Program-made: the position numbers and the translations under genes | NCBI GenBank assembly: GCA_963790585.1 | Contig: CAWBOY010000004.1 | Coordinates: 744,001 to 808,000 of the forward strand | Length of the DNA stretch: 64,000 bases | Direction: 5' to 3' | Source: CAWBOY01 sp963790585 | GTDB taxonomy: Bacteria; Planctomycetota; Planctomycetia; Gemmatales; Gemmataceae | The notes under the pieces: generated by a model | Databases searched by the model: none | What the model saw: the letters and a program-made list of their open reading frames with translations, nothing else | Told to the model about the DNA's origin: nothing | In this document: positions 56,303 through 64,000 of the stretch, piece after piece | How the letters are laid out: every line of letters starts with the position of its first letter | Numbering within the stretch: the stretch's first letter is position 1

Positions 56303-59201
56303 ATGGCCGACAATCGACCCGTCGAAGAGACTCAAGGTCCATCGGAAACGAAGGCGAGTTCCTCTCCCATCACCGATAAGCCAAAGGCGAAAACCGTCGT
56401 CAAAGCCAAGCCGACCACCGTCGCGGACGGGGCCGCTAAAGCTGACGGTTCGATAACAAAAAGCCCGAAAGGCAAAACCGACCCTGCCAAGTTAGAGGGG
56501 GATGCTAAAGCCGACGCCGTCACGACCAAGCCCAAAGGCAAAGCCAAAAAGGAAGAGCCGGTCGAAGATGGCAAGATCACCGGCAAGCCGAAATTGTCGC
56601 TCTTCGGTATGAACCTCGATTTTTCGGACCAGGGCCCTCCAGGTGTCTGGGGGATTGACCTGGGCCAATGTGCGCTCAAGGCTTTGCGTTTGGAAATGGT
56701 TGATGGCGTGGTGACGGCCACGGCATTCGATTACATCGAACACCCCAAAATCCTCAGCCAGCCTGATGCTGACCCCGATCAATTGACGCGCGAAGCTCTC
56801 GAGAAATTCTTGTCTCGGAACAACGTCCGAGGCGACGAAGTGGCGATAAGCGTTCCCGGTCAGAGCGGCCTGGCGCGCTTCGTCAAGCTGCCTCCCGTGG
56901 AGGAAAAGAAGATCGCCGATATCGTTCGCTTCGAGGCCAAGCAACAAATCCCCTTCAATCTCGACGAAGTCGTCTGGGATTATCAGAAGATTGGCTCCGG
57001 CGAAGTGATCGATGGCCTAGCGCTCGATAGCGAAATCGGCCTGTTCGCAATGAAACGCGATATGGTCAATCGGTATTTGCAGCACTTCAAGGACGTCGGT
57101 GTGGAAGTCCACATTGTGCAAATGGCCCCCTTGGCGCTGTGCAATTTCTTGTCGTTCGACATGCTTGGAAAGGATGCCGACGCAGAGGCGAATGATTCCA
57201 AGAAGCAAAGCCTGGTCGCTCTCGACATCGGCGCCGACAGCAGCAATCTCGTCATCACCGATGGCGGCCGAATCATTTGGCAGCGACCGATTCCGCTCGG
57301 TGGCAATCACTTTACACGCGCTCTCACCAAGGATATGAAGCTGACCTTTGCCAAGGCCGAACATCTCAAACGTAATGCCTTGCAATCGCCGGATCTCAAG
57401 AAGATTCTTACGGCGATCAAGCCGGTGCTCAATGATTTCGTCGGCGAAGTGCAGCGTTCGCTCGGCTTCTTCACCAATACGCATCGTGACGCCGAAATTG
57501 AGCAGTTGATCGGCCTGGGCAACGCCTTTCGGCTGCCGGGTTTGCAGAAATATCTTGAAGAAAAGCTGTCGCTCAAGGTACTCAAGCTTGGCAAGCTAAA
57601 TCGTCTGGTGGGCGATGAAGTTGTTAATTCGCCTATGTGGAGTGAAAATCTCCCGAGCTTCGCGGTCGCCTACGGTTTGGCACTTCAGGGGCTGAAACAA
57701 TCCCGATTGCATACGAACTTGTTGCCGGGTGAAATTCGTACCGATCGTATCATCCGCGGTAAGAAACCCTGGGCGGTCGCTGGAGCGGCAGCGCTGCTCA
57801 TTGGTTTGGGCAGTGCCTGTCTGGGCGCTTATTTCGATGGCCGGGCCTATGGTGACAAATCGGTTGCCGACGCCATCAAGAAGGCGGACGAGGTCAAGAG
57901 TGCCATCGCGGCGGCAGACGGCGCGTATAACAAAGCAAAGGAGAACGCCGCCGCCCAAGAAAAGGGTGTGAAGAGCATCGTCGCGGGGCAGGCAGAGCAG
58001 CGCGATTGGTTGGCCCTGTCAAAATTCATTGGCGAAGCCATTCCGCAGCCTTATCCCCCCATGCCGGAGTTGCCCCCGGAAGTTCCGAGCGATCGCTCGA
58101 AAATGAAAGACTTCGAGACCAAGCTCAACACCTTCCTTGACGGCCATCATCTGCCGCAGTCGGCGATGGTCTATTGGAACGAAAAGACCGTCCTACCGGG
58201 TCAAAATCCCAACATGCGCATGACGGGCCGAGACGCGGCCAAGGCGCTTCTCAAACGGCAGCGCACCGCCGACTCAGACGGAAAACGAGTGCGCGACGAG
58301 TTGGGTGAGGGCATCGATGATTTGATTCAGTTCAATATCGTCGCCGTCAACACGCGCTATTGCGATGACCTCGAAGCCTTCTGGAAAAATGTCGCGGGCG
58401 ACCAAGAATGGACGAAAATCGTCCGGCCAAAAGATCAAAGAGACAAGCCACCGACCGGCAAAGGCTGGGTCGTCGAGTTGCAGGGGTATACGTGGCACCA
58501 CGGAAATAAGAAGGTGCTCGAGGACGTTCTTGTCGAGAATTTGCAGCGAGTTGGAATGCCCGATTATGCCCCCGAAGGCGGCGACAAGAATAAGGCAGCG
58601 GCGGCGCCGAGCGAGGACAAGCCCAAGGAGGAAACTCCAAAACCCGAGGAGCGAATTCTGAAGCCGGTGCTCAATCGCATCGATCATATCACTCTGCTGG
58701 AGACGATCACCGATCCTCTGACCGAAGCGGCTCCCTTCACGCTTATTGGCCAGAGCCGATTGGATCAGTTGATGGGCAGCGGAATTCTTCCCGCCGGCGG
58801 GGCCAATCTTGGCGGCCGACCGATTCCAGGGAACAAACCATTGTCGGACGACGGGGGTGGCGGCGGCAACACTACCGGCGCTCCTGCCAATCCGCGCGAC
58901 GGCTGGGCCCCACTTTCATCGGGAGGCGGTCTTCAGCGCCACGGGCGGCCTAAATGCTCCGGCCGCAAATCAAGGTATGCCGTTTCCCGGGCCGGCATTT
59001 CGCAACCCTAAAATGAGGCCCGGCGCGGGCCGCGGCGACGCCGATCAAGCTAATCCGGGTGTGCCAAAGCCTGCTGCGCCGGATGTAGCCAAGCCTTTTC
59101 AGCACAACCGAACAGAGTTTATTTTGTTGTTCGTCTGGCATGAAGAAACGCCTTCGGATGCGCTACGGGGTTTGGAAAGCTCTGATCCGGTTAAGAAGTA
59201 G
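56303..59201 (+). CDS. PilM-like actin-fold protein fused to a PilN-like part (type IV pilus/secretion assembly; frameshifted near the end)
   Basis: ATG 56303 follows GGTGGAG; the longer frame is not needed. Residues 1-110 are Lys/Ala/Pro-rich. The PilM domain starts at VWGIDLGQCALKALRLEM and continues with EVAISVPGQSGLARFVKLPP, RFEAKQQIPFNLDEVVWDYQ, VALDIGADSSNLVITDGGRI and LIGLGNAFRLPGLQKYL. A transmembrane helix at about 487-510 (WAVAGAAALLIGLGSACLGAY) begins a PilN-like periplasmic part. After GCGC 58936-58939 the frame shifts, and the tail ends with EFILLFVWHEETPSDALRGL at 59201 (about 966 residues). PilM and PilN normally form the inner-membrane alignment complex; here they appear as one chain. 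It is first in an operon with the next two genes. Confidence 0.85.
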
Positions 59202-59341
59202 TTTTTTGGACGATGTTCAATTTCCCAGTGTGTCGAATAACGCTCGGCACGCTGGGTCGCCAATAATTTGATTTCTCAAATAGCATTCGCACCCCTTAAC
59301 TCCCCGAAGCCCGACCTCCGTTACGCGGATGGAAAACGAAT

Positions 59342-61105
59342 ATGAAATACAACAAAGACAATCTGAAAAAGAATCTCTTTTGGTATCTCCTCGGCGGTTT
59401 CGCGCTTTTCTGGGTCATTGGCATGCTCACGTTGCGTGTAGAGCGCAGGCGGCAAAATCGCCCAGGACCGGAAAAAATTCGAAGATACCTACGACGACAA
59501 AGGTCAGAAACTCAAAAATGTTTCGGACCGCCCCAAAAACCAAGTCGCATTCGTGCAGCCTTGGGATGACCATGCCAAGAAATATGAAGACATCAAAAAC
59601 AAGGTTTGGCAGCAAGCGTTTGAGCTGCAAAACCCCAAAGGCCACCAGCTCATGACCTGGCCAGAGCCGCGCAGCTTTACTCCGACGGAAAAAGAATCGA
59701 TCAAGGTCGCGCTCGATTATCCGAGTGCCCAAACGGATAGCGAAGTCATTCAGCGCTATCTCGGCCAATATGCGGATACGTCCTACATCGAACAATTCAA
59801 AAAACCTGGCGAACGGGACGTACTCCTCGATTACATGATCGCTCCGGTCGAGATCAAAGGATTGAAAGAAGGGTTCGAGGCAATGATGGCTCCTGCGGCG
59901 GGATCGGCACCCGCTGCGGGCGAAATGATGCGTCCTGGCGGCAACAAAATGGGGATGCGAACCGGCGGCCCGTTGGCCGGACCTCAAGGTGGTGGAGGCG
60001 CGAGCGGCCGCACGATCAATAATTTCTGGAATCGCCGAAGAACGCCAACATTTGAAGAGGCGTTCCTGGCTCAAGAAGATTTCTGGATCAAACGCGACAT
60101 GCTCGAAATCATCAAGGAAGCGCACGACTCCGCGGCTCGATTAAGCATAGTCAAGGACTCCAAAGACGACGATGGCCTCCACAAGAAAGGCACGAAAACC
60201 GAGGCCACCTTCCGCAACAGCACCTGGGAAGTCAAGCTCGTGCTCGAGCAGGAAGACGCGACCAGCCCGCGGCGAATTATCAGCAAAGACAGCACGATCA
60301 AAAACATCGGCACGACCAAGCGCACGCAAGACCTGGGCAAAGGCGCTCAATTCAAGCTGCGTCAGCGGGACCGGTCGGGCGATTCCTCCAAAGATCGTGT
60401 CGATCCCTTGACGTTCGACGGTGAACAATTGGCCTGGAATCAAGAGCCGAAAGCTCTCGGCAAGGTTCAGAAGCTCAACAATATCGATCTCGATGAGCCT
60501 TTTGAGCTCGAGCAAGACTTCCGTTGGGACACCTGCCCGATCAAGCGCGTGGACGATCTCAAAGTCGGCTATCATTCGCACCGCACTGCCGCGACCCCGC
60601 TCAAACCGGGTTTGGCGTTTCCGGTGAAAGATGGCGGGGCGGCACCCACTGCTCCACCCGCTCGGCCCGGTGAGGATCCAGGCACATCCGGCGCAGCGAC
60701 GGCGACGGACGTGACGGATATCAACGGCTTGCAACGCAACCGTTATCTCTACGTCACCGAAGAATGTCGACACGTTCCTATCGCGATGGTCCTGGTCATC
60801 GATCAGGCCCATATCCACGATGTGTTGGCCGCCGTTGCCAATTCGCGCTGCGCATTCAGACGACGCAGATCCATTACCAGCAGACGAGCGGAGTTCGTTC
60901 CGAGATCGAGGCTGCCGCGGGAGCGCCAGCCGCTCCGACCGGTCCACTTGGAGTGCGTGGGGCGGCCGCTCCCGCGAATGTGGACAGTTCAGCCGACGAT
61001 CCTAATTTAATCGAACTCAGCATCTATGGGATCGCGTCTCTTTATGAGCGCTATCCACCGCGCAAAGTCGAACCGACCGACCCGAACGCGACCCCCACGA
61101 AGTAA
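59342..61105 (+). CDS. PilO-position inner-membrane protein of the pilus-like cluster (frameshifted twice)
   Basis: ATG 59342 opens a short cytoplasmic end and one transmembrane helix (LFWYLLGGFALFWVIGMLTL) at about 10-30. The frame changes at GCGC 59443-59446; the long periplasmic part then reads through DRPKNQVAFVQPWDDHAKKY and NNFWNRRRTPTFEEAFLAQE. It shifts again at GCGC 60845-60848 into LRIQTTQIHYQQTSGV and stops at 61105, for about 587 residues. Position after the PilM/N-like gene and topology suggest a PilO counterpart, but at almost three times normal PilO length, so homology is unproven. Confidence 0.65.
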
Positions 61106-61199
61106 ACCGTTGTCTCTCCTCGCTGAGGAGATTTATTCGACCAAAAGTAACTGCCTTCGCCTGATCTAGGGCGAAGGCTGGTATCCGAGGAATCCGACG

Positions 61200-63368
61200 A
61201 TGGCTAGCAAGTTTGATTTCAAACAATTCTTCTTTGACAAAGGCGAGCGCGTCGGCCTAATCGCCGCCGCGGGCATTGGCGGCCTTTTGCTGGTTACAGC
61301 ACTATTTTGGCCAGGTTATGGCCTGTTGGCTGATACCCCCGCCAATAACGTCAAAAAACTGAAAGAGCCAACCGAGCGCGCCGACAATCTGTTGAAGCGC
61401 GGCGGCGTCACGCCGAATGATGATGAGCTGCCTCCAAAATCGGGCGTGAGCACCGACGCGTTTACCAACACCCGTATCAGCCCGGAAGAGCAGCAACTGT
61501 ATCAGGTGGCCGGGTTATTTTCGCCCGCCGGCAAACCCGATCCGCGCCGTTCGCAGCCGACGGTCTTGACCGTTGAGGAATCCCGCCCCGCGGTAGCGAG
61601 GCTTCAGGTGCGAAGCTGGGTGCTGAGCCCGGATTATAAGCAAATCGGTGTCATTGAAGGCGGAACGGGAGCAGGTTCAAGCCTGAATGACCTGAAGAAT
61701 ATGTACGGGATGCCTGGAATGCCGGGCGGCGGCAAAGGCGGCGCGGGTGGACCACTCTCCGGACCAGGCGGCGGAGCTGGTGAATCCGATGGTCAGAAAG
61801 GCAAAAAGATCACATTCGTCAACATTGAAAAGTTGGGCGAGGCCAAAGGCGTTCCGGCCGAGGAGGTCGTACCTCTCCGCGTGGCGATCATCTCGGGTGA
61901 TTTTCCCTTCCGAGCTCAGGTCGAGGAATATATGAGACGGCTTCGGCTCGATTCACCGCAATCGGTCATTGATGAAATCAATGTCTTTGATAAGGACGCC
62001 ACGGACGCGGAGGCGGCTCAGGGGCAAAATTCCTTCCGCTTCATGGGCTTGATCCTCGAGCGCCGAGAGCTGGACAAGCTCGGGCAGCCGATCGTCAATG
62101 AGAACACCAATAAGGACGGTTGGATGCACATCGACCTCGAAGGGAAATTCGTCGACATCGTTCTGCGCAGTGGCCAACAGACCGAACCCGAGGACGATCC
62201 CAATCTTGATCGCCTTTGTTTCCCGGGCCTCGTAATGCCTCGACTGCGGCAGATGCGCGACAAGCAGTATCCCCCTTTGGAAAAGGATTTGCCCAAGATA
62301 AAGCAGACGCTCGGAGAGCTCGAATCCGCGGGGAAAAAGGACGTCGTTCAGCCGAAGAATCCGTGGGATCGTAAGAACTTCAATCCGTGGCGTAATAGGC
62401 AACCGGAGCAGTTCCCGACCAATGCTGATAATCGTCCTGCGGGGAGTCCCATGATGTCCAAAGCGCCGACACCGCTTTCAGGTGCGTCAAAGGGACCGAG
62501 GTCAGCAGCGCCGGATGGTCTGCCGGGGGCGACTGATCCGAACCGAGATTTTATCCCCGAATATTGTCTCGTGCGAGCTATCAACGTGTCGATCGAGCCG
62601 GGCAAGGTCTACGAGTACCGGATGAAAGTCAAGATGGCGAATCCTAACTACAAGTTGCCGACGGAAAAGATCGCAAGCAAAACCTACGCCGATGAGCCGT
62701 TTTTAGTGTCGCAAGAATGGCATGTCGTACCAACTAAGGTCAGCGTTCCTGCCGAGGTCCTTTACTATGCCGTCGATCAAAAAGAACTTGATGGCGGGAA
62801 ATATCAGGGCCTCAACGCCGCGCCGAACTACGACCCGCGCCGAGTCGCTGTTCTCCAAGTGCATCGCTGGATGCAAAATCTGAATGAAAGTGCCAAACTA
62901 CCGATCGGCGAGTGGATCGTGGCCGAGCGTCTTCCGGTTCGCCGTGGCGAGTATGTCGCCGGCACCCCGATCCGTGGCCTGGCCGTGCCTTATTGGAATT
63001 CCAACCTCGAGGAATTTACCTTTGCGACCGATAGCAACCCGGCGCCGCGGCCGCCGCAGTATAAAGAAGTGCGAAATCTTGGCTACGCCCACAATGACAC
63101 AATTCTTATCGACTTCGAGGGCGGCGATTTGTCCTATGAGCGTGTCGGCCTGAAAGGTGAGAAAGCCGTTATCAAAGAAAAGGCACCCAGCGAAGTGCTC
63201 CTCTTTTCTCACGACGGCAAGCTGCTGTCGCTTGATGGCGAAACGGACAAGAACGATCCGGAGCGCCTCAAAGTGCTCACGAGCTATCGCGACCGTGTCA
63301 AGGAAATCAAGGACAAGAAAAAACCTTCGGCAGGTGTCGGCCCGGGCGGAATTTCGCCGGGCGGTTGA
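61200..63368 (+). CDS. Large membrane-anchored protein of the pilus-like cluster (PilP position)
   Basis: The gene encodes a protein of 722 residues, intact. Residues 17-42 (VGLIAAAGIGGLLLVTALFW) form one transmembrane helix; the rest should be periplasmic. It has a Gly-rich stretch at about 160-200 (GMPGMPGGGKGGAGG), a conserved-looking core (VPLRVAIISGDFPFRAQVEE, YMRRLRLDSPQSVIDEINVF) and a beta-rich C-terminal half (YCLVRAINVSIEPGKVYEYR). It follows the PilO-like gene by 95 bases and precedes a strong terminator, so it is probably the last gene of the operon. I see no direct sequence signature of PilP. Confidence 0.7.
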   Translation: MASKFDFKQFFFDKGERVGLIAAAGIGGLLLVTALFWPGYGLLADTPANNVKKLKEPTERADNLLKRGGVTPNDDELPPKSGVSTDAFTNTRISPEEQQLYQVAGLFSPAGKPDPRRSQPTVLTVEESRPAVARLQVRSWVLSPDYKQIGVIEGGTGAGSSLNDLKNMYGMPGMPGGGKGGAGGPLSGPGGGAGESDGQKGKKITFVNIEKLGEAKGVPAEEVVPLRVAIISGDFPFRAQVEEYMRRLRLDSPQSVIDEINVFDKDATDAEAAQGQNSFRFMGLILERRELDKLGQPIVNENTNKDGWMHIDLEGKFVDIVLRSGQQTEPEDDPNLDRLCFPGLVMPRLRQMRDKQYPPLEKDLPKIKQTLGELESAGKKDVVQPKNPWDRKNFNPWRNRQPEQFPTNADNRPAGSPMMSKAPTPLSGASKGPRSAAPDGLPGATDPNRDFIPEYCLVRAINVSIEPGKVYEYRMKVKMANPNYKLPTEKIASKTYADEPFLVSQEWHVVPTKVSVPAEVLYYAVDQKELDGGKYQGLNAAPNYDPRRVAVLQVHRWMQNLNESAKLPIGEWIVAERLPVRRGEYVAGTPIRGLAVPYWNSNLEEFTFATDSNPAPRPPQYKEVRNLGYAHNDTILIDFEGGDLSYERVGLKGEKAVIKEKAPSEVLLFSHDGKLLSLDGETDKNDPERLKVLTSYRDRVKEIKDKKKPSAGVGPGGISPGG

Positions 63369-63399
63369 GCAAAAGCGGCCCTTTGAGCCTTCCAAGACA

Positions 63400-63439
63400 A
63401 GCCGTCGGCGATCCAATAGAGATCGTCGACGGCTTTTTT
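63400..63439 (+). terminator. Intrinsic terminator of the pilus-like operon
   Basis: AGCCGTCGGCGATC and GATCGTCGACGGCT pair around the short loop CAATAGA, followed by TTTTTTC. It starts about 30 bases after the stop codon at 63368. This is the clearest intrinsic terminator in the window. Confidence 0.9.
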
Positions 63440-63479
63440 CGTAAAGTAAGCATGGCTCCCAGGAAACCGGAGACATCCC

Positions 63480-63830
63480 ATGTCCAATCGATCGACCCTA
63501 GTGCTGGTATTCCTGGGATGCTATTTGTTCTCGTCCCCCTTGTACGTCCAAGCCGCTTACATGGGAGTCTATGTCGTTAAGGCGGAAGAGGACCGAGCGG
63601 TCCGCATACAGGACGTGGTGGAACACAGTCCCTCGCAGGCCGCGGACCTTAGAACGGGCGACATTGTCACCCACGTCAACGAAATTCCCGTTTGTGATGT
63701 CAACCCATTCATTGAAATAATCCGAATGGCGAATCCGGGGGACGAAGTCTCGCTACTGATTATGCGTGGCGATAAGCGCATGCAAATCAGCGTGCGCTTG
63801 AGCAGTATGACAACTGTGCCTGTCAAATAA
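63480..63830 (+). CDS. Small exported PDZ-domain protein
   Basis: ATG 63480 has GGAG upstream. The protein has 116 residues with a signal peptide (LVLVFLGCYLFSSPLYVQAA), followed by a single PDZ domain (MGVYVVKAEEDRAVRIQDVV, SPSQAADLRTGDIVTHVNEI, RMANPGDEVSLLIMRG). No protease domain is attached. PDZ domains bind C-terminal peptides; a periplasmic adaptor role is inferred. Confidence 0.85.
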   Translation: MSNRSTLVLVFLGCYLFSSPLYVQAAYMGVYVVKAEEDRAVRIQDVVEHSPSQAADLRTGDIVTHVNEIPVCDVNPFIEIIRMANPGDEVSLLIMRGDKRMQISVRLSSMTTVPVK

Positions 63831-63849
63831 TTGGTATTTGATAGTATAG

Positions 63850-63922
63850 CCGCGAGCCGTAGGGAGAGTGCTGTTTGATAACGCTATCAAACAGCACTCT
63901 CCCTACGGCTCGCGGCTATACT
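63850..63922. repeat. Palindromic repeat, family A
   Basis: Arms CCGCGAGCCGTAGGGAGAGT and its complement surround TGCTGTTTGATAACGCTATCAAACAGCA-type inner arms. It is located between the PDZ gene and a convergent gene at the window edge. Confidence 0.88.
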
Positions 63923-63945
63923 GTGTTTTGAAAATGTCACTGAGC

Positions 63946-64000
63946 TTATTCTTTGTCCGCCGGCGGTGGTGCAGGTGCGTCGCCCGGCTGGACCACTTTA
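63946..64000 (-). CDS. C-terminal end of a gene running off the window
   Basis: The minus strand from 64000 reads KVVQPGDAPAPPPADKE followed by TAA at 63948-63946. The Pro/Ala-rich acidic tail and the convergent position after a family A palindrome suggest a genuine 3' end. Only 17 codons are visible, so no product can be named. Confidence 0.5.
   Translation of the reverse strand, partial: KVVQPGDAPAPPPADKE

Overview
The window looks like a chromosomal segment of a planctomycete, most likely a member of the Gemmataceae/Gemmatales. This is an inference from gene content: a Ser/Thr kinase carrying a formylglycine-enzyme-like domain, large WD40 and HEAT proteins, a tyrosine-rich VTTYKTSYYYEP-repeat secreted protein, a BBP2-like porin, a ThuA-domain protein, a tricorn-type S41 protease, a MoxR/VWA-type module and a pilM-like cluster coding for unusually long proteins. 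Genes are mostly single transcription units separated by long palindromic intergenic repeats.

Layout. 0.5-11.5 kb: porin, tyrosine-repeat protein, an HTH protein with an acidic disordered middle and a membrane anchor, a thuA gene split by an IS701-like element, and a tricorn protease. 11.6-20.7 kb: tRNA-Leu(CAA), a membrane HEAT-repeat protein and two convergent WD40 proteins. 21-34.6 kb: HtrA-like protease, sulfotransferase, RNase R, DUF255 thioredoxin-like protein, a membrane-anchored TPR protein, a di-haem cytochrome c peroxidase and a MoxR ATPase. 34.7-48.6 kb: FHA-GAF-histidine kinase, small unknown proteins, queA, a GH2-like fragment, and a signalling locus (ChlI-like AAA ATPase, kinase-FGE protein, FHA protein, small membrane protein, VWA protein). 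49.3-54.2 kb: a mobile-element stack. 54.4-64 kb: FAD-dependent oxidoreductase, then a pilM/N-, pilO- and pilP-like operon ending in a clear terminator, a small PDZ protein and the tail of a further gene.

Three observations stand out. (1) Between 49.3 and 54.2 kb, three different mobile elements sit inside one ancestral palindrome. A DDE IS with a 5-bp target duplication lies at its edge, an IS630-type element is inserted in the TA of that duplication, and a class-C-like group II intron sits in the T-tract of the same hairpin. Removing all three by their own rules restores a near-perfect 37-base inverted repeat. (2) About 17 frameshifts break otherwise well-preserved genes, and all but one coincide with a GCGC tetramer. 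Nearly all can be repaired by adding back one or two GC units, which points to a systematic GC-tract error or contraction rather than ordinary gene decay. (3) All six convergent gene junctions contain a long palindrome drawn from a few recurring families, as do several other junctions.

Limits: everything was read by eye. Family assignments rest on recognised motifs, not on database searches.
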